Below, one piece after another: positions 13,701-62,457 of a stretch of DNA of 64,000 nucleotides (the first letter of the stretch is position 1; every line of letters starts with the position of its first letter). Made by a program: the position numbers and the translations under genes. Origin of the DNA: Parus major (Eukaryota > Chordata > Aves > Passeriformes > Paridae); NCBI RefSeq assembly GCF_001522545.3, contig NC_031768.1:3268709-3332708 (forward strand), in the 5' to 3' direction. The notes below the pieces were generated by a model, which was given only the letters and a program-made list of their open reading frames with translations, searched no databases and was not told the origin of the DNA.

Positions 13701-14199
13701 TGACCCCCAAAAGCCAGCAGCATCTGGCCCTGCACGCACCCGCAGCGTTCCTTCCAATGGCCACGATGAACCTGGAGCACACCAAGGGCTCCTCGGCACA
13801 GCCGCCCGACTGCCAGGTCCACAGGACATCGATCTCCCTGGGAAAGGAACCACACAACACCCCGAGCTGGGAGGGACCACCAAGGACCATCCAAATCCAG
13901 CTCCTGGCCCTGCCCACACCCCCAAATAATCCCACCTTAGGCATCCCTGGATGCTCCTGGAGCTCTGGCAGCCCCGGGGCCGTGCCCATTCCCTGAGGAG
14001 CCTGGGCAGTGCCAGCACCCTCTGGGGGAAGAGCCTTGCCCTGATCTCCAGAGATAAAGGTACCGCGCCGCCGATACCTTTTCTTTTCGATCTCCCTGCG
14101 GATCTCCCGGTCCTCAGGCGTCTCCTCCCGCGCCTCCTCCTCCTCGTCAAGGCCGGCCCGGGACGGGGCCACCACCACCTCACCGAAGAAAGTCGCCAT
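7698..14199 (-). CDS. PSMG1: Proteasome assembly chaperone 1 (PSMG1/PAC1), complete gene, 7 coding exons
   Basis: PSMG1 pairs with PSMG2 (PAC1-PAC2) and scaffolds assembly of the 20S proteasome alpha ring in the cytoplasm (established). I rebuilt 7 exons: 14199-14078, 13837-13740, 12533-12382, 12026-11964, 9996-9798, 8967-8831 and 7772-7698. They total 846 nt (281 aa plus stop), close to about 288 aa in mammals. All introns are GT-AG and phases agree. Signature segments are the N-terminal TFFGEVV, ETPEDRE, FIVAIGRNAA, KLWNEWCR, CQCSCYVAEDQQ, LLEQPNIVRDLPAA, SYCQVWQIPA and the C-terminal TSEIHNNIYI. The ATG has G at -3 and G at +4. Exon 2 is the least conserved part. The gene is co-oriented with BRWD1 and its promoter lies less than 1 kb beyond the inferred BRWD1 3' end. 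Confidence 0.96.
7773..8830 (-). other. PSMG1 intron 6
   Basis: No gene or RNA was recognised. It holds one short CR1 fragment (8254-8332). Confidence 0.7.
8254..8332 (+). mobile_element. Short CR1 fragment
   Basis: About 80 bp matching the CR1 segment around GAGGGTAGTGAGGCCCTGGC and TGGAAGTGTTCAAGGCCAGG. Both ends are truncated, so it is an old remnant. Confidence 0.75.
8831..8967 (-). CDS. PSMG1: PSMG1 coding exon 6
   Basis: Codes for VLSYCQVWQIPAVLY, CYTDVIKLD and EAFKPLLSSKVLKSLAK (46 codons including the split first one). The acceptor is GTGCTCAG and the donor AAG|GTAAAA. Confidence 0.94.
8968..9797 (-). other. PSMG1 intron 5
   Basis: 830 bp with no recognisable feature besides A-rich stretches. 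Confidence 0.7.
9798..9996 (-). CDS. PSMG1: PSMG1 coding exon 5
   Basis: Codes for VFGSMQKKGLQVTILSTC, VADYKTQEST, SPFLKALKTKEF and CCSLLEQPNIVRDLPAA. The acceptor TTAATTTCAG and donor GCTG|GTAC are in phase with the neighbouring exons. Confidence 0.95.
9997..11963 (-). other. PSMG1 intron 4
   Basis: About 2 kb. Open frames at 11086-11655 overlap on both strands and carry no family signature. No repeat was identified with confidence. Confidence 0.6.
11964..12026 (-). CDS. PSMG1: PSMG1 coding exon 4
   Basis: A 63-nt exon of 21 codons, VLLCQCSCYVAEDQQ then FQWLEK. The acceptor is GTTTCTTTAG and the donor AAG|GTAAAA. It is too short to show as a long open frame but is highly conserved in the family. 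Confidence 0.93.
12382..12533 (-). CDS. PSMG1: PSMG1 coding exon 3
   Basis: Codes for FLSSFILDSVCWEVVGVVK, LWNEWCRTSST and DSFCLFYRLISDPT. The acceptor is TTTTGCAG and the donor ACA|GTAAG. Confidence 0.94.
12534..13739 (-). other. PSMG1 intron 2
   Basis: 1.2 kb with a CR1 fragment (13420-13645) close to exon 2 and AT-rich DNA elsewhere. Confidence 0.7.
13420..13645 (+). mobile_element. CR1 fragment in PSMG1 intron 2
   Basis: It starts with AAAGCTGCAGAGGGACTTTT, continues through the CR1 CCCTGGATCCCTGGCAGTGC segment and stops abruptly near 13645 without the CR1 3' tail. It is antisense to PSMG1. Confidence 0.85.
13740..13837 (-). CDS. PSMG1: PSMG1 coding exon 2
   Basis: 98 nt coding EIDVLWTWQSGG, then CSRFIVAIGRNAA. 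The second half matches the family FIIAIGNNAVA segment. The first half is diverged and GC-rich, and I place it by phase and splice sites (acceptor TTTCCCAG, donor GCGG|GTGCGT). Confidence 0.85.
14078..14199 (-). CDS. PSMG1: PSMG1 coding exon 1 (start codon)
   Basis: Begins MATFFGEVVVAPSRAG, continues with an acidic run and ETPEDREIRREIEKK. The donor AAAAG|GTATCG was chosen because joining it to exon 2 gives KKREI, matching the family KRE motif. The frame also stays open through the intron. Confidence 0.92.
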
Positions 14200-14209
14200 G
14201 GCCGCGGCC

Positions 14210-14221
14210 CGCGCGTGCGCG
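14210..14221 (-). promoter_or_regulatory. NRF1-type site
   Basis: The minus strand reads CGCGCACGCGCG, an exact match to the NRF1 consensus YGCGCAYGCGCR, 11 nt upstream of the PSMG1 ATG. A GGGCGGGG GC box abuts it at 14222-14230. Function is inferred from sequence only. Confidence 0.6.
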
Positions 14222-14271
14222 GCCCCGCCCTCAGCGCCGGAACAGGCGCGGGAGGTGCCGGGGGCTCCGCG

Positions 14272-14372
14272 GGGACCGGGATGGGGACAGGGATCAGGAC
14301 TGGGATCGGGACAGGGATGGGGACGGGGATGGGGATCGGGACAGGGATGGGGACCGGGACGGGGACAGCCCC
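14272..14372 (+). repeat. G-rich hexamer minisatellite (GGGACA/GGGATC/GGGATG)n
   Basis: About 16 degenerate 6-bp units, each carrying GGG or GGGG, lie 70-170 nt upstream of the PSMG1 ATG. The complementary strand is C-rich, and its open frame gives an artificial VPIPVP-type peptide. Multiple G runs make it G-quadruplex-prone. Confidence 0.85.
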
Positions 14373-14602
14373 GTGTCCCACCGGCACTGCCTCGTTACCC
14401 CCAGCTTCGGCTCCAAGGAACACATCCAGACGGCTCCGGAACTCTCGCAGAGGTGAGGACTCCACCGCTTCTTTCAAGGATTAACCATCCTTTCAGTGAA
14501 GAAAACCACCCGAATATCTCATTTAAACCGCCCCTGACTGAACTCGATGCCGTTTTTCCCTGGCAGCAGAGCCCGACCCCCCCGGCTGTCCCCTCCTGCC
14601 AG

Positions 14603-14792
14603 NNNNNNNNNNNNNNNNNNNNNNNNNNNNNNNNNNNNNNNNNNNNNNNNNNNNNNNNNNNNNNNNNNNNNNNNNNNNNNNNNNNNNNNNNNNNNNNNNN
14701 NNNNNNNNNNNNNNNNNNNNNNNNNNNNNNNNNNNNNNNNNNNNNNNNNNNNNNNNNNNNNNNNNNNNNNNNNNNNNNNNNNNNNNNNNNNN
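14603..14792. other. Assembly gap (190 N)
   Basis: A run of N between the PSMG1 promoter and the end of BRWD1, flanked by GC-rich sequence. The true length is unknown. Confidence 0.99.
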
Positions 14793-15050
14793 CACAGAGG
14801 GACAATCCCTGCCCTGCTCCTGCTGGACACACAATTCCTCACCCAGCCCAGGGGCCAGGGGCCTCTTGCCCACCTGGGCACCCCTGGGCTCGTGTCCAGC
14901 CCCCGGCACCAGCACCCCCAGGGCTTTTCCAGCTTTTCCAGCCCCTCTGCCCAGCCTGCAGCTCCAGGGGGTTGTTGTGACCCGAGGGCAGGACCCTTGG
15001 CCTGGATGAACCAAATAAGAGCACAGTGACATTCCAGGTGTATGTACAGC

Positions 15051-15056
15051 TTTACT
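15051..15056 (-). terminator. BRWD1: Candidate BRWD1 poly(A) signal (AGTAAA; ATTAAA at 15134-15139)
   Basis: There is no canonical AATAAA on the minus strand close to this point. AGTAAA here and ATTAAA at 15134-15139 are known variant signals, and GU-rich sequence follows the ATTAAA. The true 3' end was not determined. Confidence 0.35.
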
Positions 15057-17538
15057 TTGGTCCACTAACACATGTACATCATCAAAGCCTTTAACAGGAA
15101 AGAATTTGATTCCTTTACGATTCTGTCCTGCACTTTAATGTTTCCCTCTGTTTATGCTGCCTGATCACCATCACAGATTCAGGCCCTGCTTTAAAACAAA
15201 CCAAAACACCCCCCCCAAAAGTCACATTATAAATAAAGATCCTACTTGAAAATGTCTACTACTTTGCTTCCCTGAGTACAGCTAGACCAAACCAAAAATG
15301 CTCACTTAAAAGGAAGGTGAAAGGACTCCCAGTTCTGTAAGAGTCAGCATGCTCCTTTAATAAATTAAAAATAAATAAACTCTTAAAGGCCGAAAAACTC
15401 AAAATACCTTTCCAGTTTAATAATTTCTCTTCCTACTGTCTTATGTGTATAAAATTAGATAATACAGAGCAGCACATGCTTTGCCTAGAAAACAGAAGTG
15501 TTAGGGTCCCTAAGGCAGTGGTTCCCTCTGGGATCTACAGCTCCAGAGGCCAGAACCTTCTCCAGCTTTCAGGGATCACCATGAACCTGTGTGTGCAGTG
15601 ACAGAATACAGCACCTGAAAGAAAACCAGCTTTGTGAATCTAAGCCTAGTTAGAAATACAAAAACGCCAGCTGTATTTTAGCTGTTCAAACTGAAAATTA
15701 ATAAAAACTCTGATGTTCAGTTATTCCTAAATTGGGGGTTGCACTCCAGAGAACACTGAGAATAAGCAGCTGCTAAACAATGAAGTTTATGGAAAATATA
15801 AAAAAATAGTGCTTCCTACTTTATAACAAAGTTTGTTCCTCAAACAAAACACAAAGCCACCTTCAAATTTCATCACTAAACACAACTGTGTTTGTATGTC
15901 AGAAACCAAATAAAGAACCCAGATAAACATTTATCTTGAATTTACAAAATTCTGCTGCATCCTATTAAAGACTGCTCTAAATAAAACTGCCTGGAACAAG
16001 AATGATTTAAATTATTTTTGGACTTTACATGGAAGTTTTAAGGAAGGAAAAAAAGAGCATTTCTGTATGGTGAGATAATATCCAGGATAGCAAAAGTGAT
16101 GGTAAATGCAGCTAATGTCAGTGAGGGTGGTGCAGAATTGGCTCTAACTGATGCCAACTCCCCTTTCCATGATGCATTTCCATTTGTACAAGGTGTTCTG
16201 TCATTATTTACCAGGACTGTGCAGCTACATTTTTTTTACCCCCAAACCCTTCCAGATCCCACTACCAGTCCAACCTGCTGGAAAACCAATTCCCAAACTT
16301 GCTGTTTCAGTTCAAATGAGCCAGGTTAGGATAAATCCGATATTCTGCCATATCTAGTGAATGATGAAATCAGGAATCACCAAGGTTTTCCAGAGTGTGA
16401 GAAAGGGAAGCTGCAGAGCAGAGGAGGAACCCTGGAGTGGGGAAGGAGCAGAGATTCTCTGGTGTTGGGCTGGGGGCAGCCACCGTGGGGCTCCCACCAG
16501 CACAATTCCAGGGAAAACTAAGAATTCAGAGTCACTGTGTGTTTTTGTTGTTGAATGTGTTCAACCAGGGACTTGCACACATTTTCCTGGAGAAATTGTC
16601 TTTCTTGTCAACAGGAGCCACCTCAAACATTGTGAAAACAGGAGATATACTGCAATGCTCAGAAATTGGTAAGGTTTAATCAATGGGAAATCCAACATTC
16701 AAACACTTGGAATACGGAGGAACAACAGAAACGTAGCAAAAAATGGTCTGGAATGTTGGAATCCTCCACCTCAAGCTTTCCACGCATAAAGAAAACAGAA
16801 CAAGTGTTTTGTTTGTTTTTCTGTTTTATAAAGAAAACACACAAAAACCCTTTTAGGCCCAAGAGTTCACCTGCATTTCATAATCTTAAAGTTTACAGTA
16901 TAGAAGTCACATTAATGATGTACTACCTGTCAGCAGAACCCTCTGTTCACCAGAGCCTCTGGAACTGGCAAATCAACTTCTTCACTGGTAACTGCTTATC
17001 AGCAATGCAAGTACAGAACGTTTAACACCTGCACTGAGTCAAGCTGGGAAGTTATCAGCCTTTTCATTCCTCTTTGAAAAGAAGAGGAAACCCTAAATCC
17101 ACCAGGTTTTTAGAGTGTGTATTATTATTTAGAAGCCTGTTACTATTGTAGATGATTTCATACAGCATTAGAGATGTTTGAAATCTGTTCTTGAATGTTG
17201 CATGACCTAGGTAGTATTTCATTGCAGCACCCATAACAATAATACTCAACATACTGCTATTAACCTGTTTGCAGTGTTTTAACATTTCTTAACTCTTGTC
17301 TATATGTAATAAAATACCAGTAAAGACAAAAAAATTGCCCCTATAATGAGGCACATTTTGGCATCTGTGCTAAATGCTGCTACATGGGCAGGCAAGTGCA
17401 AGTCAAAATATGAAAAAGGAGCAAGTCATCATCTAATCACATTCATAACTTTTTCATAGAAAAATATAAATATATTCCCTGAAATGTAGGACAAAGAAGA
17501 GCCAGCACTCATCAGGAGTTCTAGTGCTATTACCATTT

Positions 17539-17612
17539 AAAAAAACAACAAAAAAAAAAACAACAAAAGAAAAAAGGAAAAAAAAAAAAACAAAAAAAAA
17601 ACCAAAGAAAAG
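17539..17612. repeat. A-rich simple repeat (U-rich in BRWD1 mRNA)
   Basis: Interrupted poly(A) with CAA and GAAA interruptions begins about 36 nt after the BRWD1 stop codon. Confidence 0.85.
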
Positions 17613-17648
17613 GAGAAAAGAGATGGGCTGGCTTTCCTTTTGTTAAGG

Positions 17649-58442
<40,794 letters not shown>

Positions 58443-58491
58443 GGCGGGCTGAGGGCGGCGGGCCCGGCTCGGCACGGCGCTGTCAGCGCCT

Positions 58492-58508
58492 CCCCTCCCT
58501 CCCTCCCC
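58492..58508 (-). promoter_or_regulatory. Perfect G-quadruplex motif upstream of BRWD1 ATG
   Basis: The minus (coding) strand reads GGGGAGGGAGGGAGGGG, 50 nt upstream of the ATG. A second motif, GGGGGG-AGA-GGG-A-GGG-A-GGG, lies at 58540-58559. Placement in the 5'UTR or proximal promoter depends on the unmapped start site. Confidence 0.6.
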
Positions 58509-59149
58509 TCACGGCCGCCCCCCCGCTCCCCTCAGCGCTCCCTCCCTCCCTCTCCCCCCTCAGCGCAGCCTCGGCGGCGCCGCCGCCATCGCCGCCGCAC
58601 TACCCGCCACGGCGCCGCCGCAAACCCTTCCGCCGGGAGCGCCCGCGGGGGGGGGGCGGCGGAAAATAGTTCCCGCTGTACCGGGCGCTCCGGGCGCGCC
58701 GGGAGAGCAGCGGTGAAGGCGTGTGGCCGCGGGGAATACACGCGCAGGGTGGAGGGGTGGAAGGTGGGGGGATAGCGGGGAAGGCGCCCGGCGAGGAGAA
58801 GAAGAGACGGAGGCGCGGAAGGATCGCGCGAGGAAGACGGCGGTGACGGGCTGCGGGGGCGGGGCTGAGCGTGGCGAGGCGGCGGCGCTGAGGGCGGCGG
58901 GGGAGAGCTGGCGGCCGCTGAGCTGCTCCGATCGCCCCCGGGAGCAGCGGTGCTGCCGCCGCTGCCTCGGCCTTCTTAGCCCGGGACAGGCCTCCGGGGG
59001 ACACGCGGCGAGGCACCGAGAACCGGTTCCAGGGGGCGTTGCGGTGACGGAGCGGACGCCGTGTGCCGCCAGGCCAAGGCCTGTGCTTCGAGTGCCGTGT
59101 CCGGTTCTGGGCCCCTCGCTGCGAGGATCTCGAGGGGTTGCAGCTTATC

Positions 59150-59520
59150 CCGAAAAGGGAACGGAGCTGGGGAAGGGGCTCAGCCTGGAGAAATGGAGGC
59201 TCAGGAGAGCCCTTCTCGCTCTGCACAGGAGAGGACGGCCGGGGGTTCAGGCTGTGCCCCCAGGGAAGAGGGACAAGAAGAAGGGGACGGCCTCAGGATG
59301 GTCCAGGGGAGGCTCAGGGTGGACATCGGGAGAATTTTTTTTTCGCTAAAAGGGTGATTAAACATTGAAATGCTGCCCAGGGAGGTGTTGAAGTCCCCAT
59401 GCCTGGAGGAATTAAAGGAAGGCTGGAAATGCGCCGGTCGCAGATCAGTCAAAGGTTGGACTCGATGATGTCAGAGGTGTTTCCCAAGCTAAAGGATTTT
59501 GTGATAATGTGATTCAAAGT
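59150..59520 (+). mobile_element. CR1 LINE 3' end, diverged subfamily
   Basis: Follows the CR1 layout GAGGCTCAGGGTGGACATCG, AAAGGGTGATTAAACATTG, GCTGCCCAGGGAGGTGTTGA and GGTTGGACTCGATGATGTCA. It lies at the edge of the CpG-rich zone upstream of BRWD1. Confidence 0.85.
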
Positions 59521-59811
59521 GCATTGCCCCACGTGCTGCCCGGCGTGTCCCGTGCCAGCAGAGGTGTGGGAGCATCAACGCTGTGTTGGAGCTCAGGGAT
59601 GGCCCAGGCTCCTGCTGTGATAGCAGAGCTCCATGGGGGATGATGGGGGGCGGCTCGGCTGTCCCAAACACCAGCTTGGGGAGGGGCATTTCCCACACCA
59701 CTCCAGCAGCACTGCTTCTCTGGTATCACTGGAAAAAAAAAAGCAGCTCTCCCTCCATGCCTGTGACACCTCGAGCCTGACTCCTGGAGACAAGATTTTG
59801 AGAGCCAGTTG

Positions 59812-59993
59812 ACCTGTTGGAGAGAGCCCAGAGGAGGCTCCAGGATGAGCAGAGGGATGGAGCAGCTCTGCTGGCAGGAAAGGCTGGCCCAGCTGCCATT
59901 GTTCAGCCTGGCCAGGAGAAGCTTTGGGCTGAGCTCAGGGTGGCCTTGCAGGGCCTGAAGGAGCCCCAGGAAAGCTGGAGAGAGACAATTGCC
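59812..59993 (+). mobile_element. CR1 LINE, cut by assembly gap
   Basis: Identical over most of its length to the start of the 1905 and 4872 copies (GAGAGCCCAGAGGAGGCTCC through GAGAGACAATTGCC), then lost in N. Confidence 0.92.
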
Positions 59994-60293
59994 NNNNNNN
60001 NNNNNNNNNNNNNNNNNNNNNNNNNNNNNNNNNNNNNNNNNNNNNNNNNNNNNNNNNNNNNNNNNNNNNNNNNNNNNNNNNNNNNNNNNNNNNNNNNNNN
60101 NNNNNNNNNNNNNNNNNNNNNNNNNNNNNNNNNNNNNNNNNNNNNNNNNNNNNNNNNNNNNNNNNNNNNNNNNNNNNNNNNNNNNNNNNNNNNNNNNNNN
60201 NNNNNNNNNNNNNNNNNNNNNNNNNNNNNNNNNNNNNNNNNNNNNNNNNNNNNNNNNNNNNNNNNNNNNNNNNNNNNNNNNNNNNNNNNNNNN
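59994..60293. other. Assembly gap (300 N)
   Basis: The gap begins inside the CR1 copy. The true length is unknown. Confidence 0.99.
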
Positions 60294-61559
60294 TCCTTTC
60301 TCACAGCTTTTTCTCAGCCATGCCCAGCATGAACACTGATAAAAACAGCAATGGCTGTACTCGTGTTACATTTTAAATCCAAGGTTTTCTTTCCTTATTT
60401 CATTCCCCACCTTTGGTACCTTGAATTGCATTTTTTAGAACCTTGAAGTAAATTATTTTAATGTATCCTTCCCTTAACCCAAACAATTACTTGCAATATA
60501 CGAAGACAACAGAGTATCTTCCAAGAAACCAGTTTTGTTCTGCTGTTGTATTTTGAATCAGATTGTGCTCCATTGGATGCAAATCTGCATCAGCTCTCAC
60601 TCCAATCCTGAGATGAAAAGCAAATAAATTCGATATAACCCAGGACAGAGTAATACCAAGTTACAGTAAATTAAGCTGTGGGTAACAGTGTGAGGGAGAT
60701 GCTGAAAGTCCACAGGATCACAGCACCAGACACCCAAAACACATGAAAAATAGACTTTCTGTAAAAGCAGTGATGAGTGGTTATTTGGGGGGGATTTACC
60801 TGCAAGTTTGTTACTTATTTAACTGGTGGGTTGAGCATGCTGAAACCAGAGAGTAAATAATATGGAGCTAGATTGTGTTACTATTAAACTAACAAATATG
60901 ATACCTGGAAGGGGATGTTGGGGAAAGTGAGTTAGAAAAGTGGCATCAATTTGCAGTTTTGAAATATCCAAGAACTTGATGCCAAAGCCAGGTGTGAGGA
61001 ACACACCTGTGATGGAATGGAACAGAGCAGGTTGTGCTCTAAGGTTGGGAAACTTAAAGATTGCTGAAGTATTGAAGAGGTAAATATAGTAAAATCCTTC
61101 CTGAAATGAAAGTATTGATTAAGAAAGCAAGTTAAAGGTGAAACTAAAGTGTGTTTTTTTTAGAAATAACTAAAACAATTTGAAAAAGGCCCTAAAAATG
61201 TACAGGAAGCAGGTACTGGGCTTGCAGGTGTTACTTAAGAGCATAAACAAGTTCTGCGGTAAGAGGAAAAAAAAGCAACAAAGAACAAATGTTACAGTTT
61301 GATCTTGGCTCCTCCCAGGACAGGGTAGCAGTTGTCTGGCTGGCAACTGACGCTTCCTAATTACTGACTTTTTTTAAAGCAAACACACAAAGATCTCAGC
61401 TTTCAAACTGCAAGTTTAGATTAATGCTGCAGTTCCCCACTCCCTGAACTGCCACCCATCTCTTTAAAAGTACAGTTTAATACTCTGAAGGACACAGTTA
61501 AAAATCCAAAGCACAGCACTCAGATTGTGAGTTCACAGTCAATGCAGGAGCTACAGAAA
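60294..61559. other. Intergenic DNA between HMGN1 3' end and BRWD1
   Basis: No exon, RNA gene or repeat was recognised. Confidence 0.5.
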
Positions 61560-62409
61560 CATCCTTTCATAATCAAGATTTATTTGGCTTTTGTTTGGTG
61601 ATCACAAACACTATCAACAATTTTACAATTGTTTTTATTCACACAGGTTTTTTTTTCATCTAAAAACTAATTGGTTTTTTTCCTAGCACTATTTCAAATA
61701 TTTTTCACTCAATCTTTGTAGACAAGCTGTCTTTTAAAACTAAATGTGAATTTCCAGTATCTCAAATATTGACATAACAAGTTCCATCTGCCAAGCAGAA
61801 ACTTTTACTTAAGACAGTATTTAAAGATATAAAATAAAAGTTTCCAATCTTTTGCATCACAGCTACAAAGTTGTTGGAAAAAAATAAAGCTGCAACTACC
61901 AAAAATAACTTTGTCACTGATATACATCACTCAGCAAGAAATCCACCACTAGGGAGCAGTTTTATTAGATAAGCAATTCTACTGATGGTACAACCATAGA
62001 GAAAGATAAATAACTAAAATGTTAAGACATTCTCAACACATCATTATGAATTCCAAAGTCTGATCTGTGTTATGCTTCATTTTTATAGGATAGAAAACTG
62101 TCCCTTGGAGTCTGTGGAACATGAGGCCTAATCAAGGCCTCAAAGCCCCCTCCTTAATTAACACACTGTTAATTTCTGGTTTCATAGAAAACAGACAACC
62201 AGTACATGATTTTACCACTTAAAAAAAGCATTTACACTTATCTAAATATGTAAAAAAATGGGTTGAGTCGGGATTCTCTCCTTTTTAAAAATGTGTTTTC
62301 TAGAACTACTAAAAAACTTGCATTTACAAAATAGCTGATAAAAATATTCCTCTGAATTGTACAAGAAGAAAGGTGTAAGGACCACCAGTTACAGATGTGG
62401 GAGCAGGTA
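61560..62409 (-). other. HMGN1: Inferred HMGN1 3'UTR
   Basis: About 850 nt of AT-rich DNA after the HMGN1 stop, ending just beyond an AATAAA at 61579-61584. The length is inferred, not observed. Confidence 0.6.
61579..61584 (-). terminator. HMGN1: Candidate HMGN1 poly(A) signal AATAAA
   Basis: Perfect AATAAA on the minus strand about 825 nt after the stop. Another AATAAA lies upstream near 61633. Confidence 0.5.
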
Positions 62410-62457
62410 TCACTCAGACTTCACTTCTTTCTCTGCAGCTGCATCAGGTGCTGGGGT
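62410..62457 (-). CDS. HMGN1: HMGN1 last coding exon (stop TGA)
   Basis: Codes TPAPDAAAEKEVKSE. The acceptor is CCCTTTCCAG and the junction is phase 0 with the preceding exon. Confidence 0.92.
   Translation of the reverse strand, partial: TPAPDAAAEKEVKSE

Larger units (their letters stand above)
14060..14300. promoter_or_regulatory. PSMG1 CpG-rich promoter region
   Basis: CpG-dense DNA surrounds exon 1. It contains a perfect NRF1-type palindrome and an Sp1-type GC box immediately upstream of the ATG. No TATA box is evident, as is usual for housekeeping genes. Confidence 0.7.
15051..17648 (-). other. BRWD1: Inferred BRWD1 3'UTR
   Basis: AT-rich, exon-free DNA directly downstream of the BRWD1 stop. 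A run of A on the plus strand (17539-17612) gives a U-rich tract in the mRNA soon after the stop. The length is an inference from variant poly(A) signals. Confidence 0.5.

Noticed and set aside
13695..14484. Long open frames on both strands around the PSMG1 promoter, including a VPIPVP-repeat peptide
   Set aside because: They are translations of the G-rich hexamer repeat and CpG-rich DNA. No family signature is present, and the PSMG1 exon 1 frame explains the coding signal.
14543..15071. Open frames of 120-182 codons spanning the N gap
   Set aside because: They are open only because N was translated as X.
58600..59349. Two 208-codon open frames on opposite strands upstream of BRWD1
   Set aside because: GC-rich promoter DNA lacks stop codons by composition. 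The frames overlap each other and are Arg/Pro-rich with no domain.
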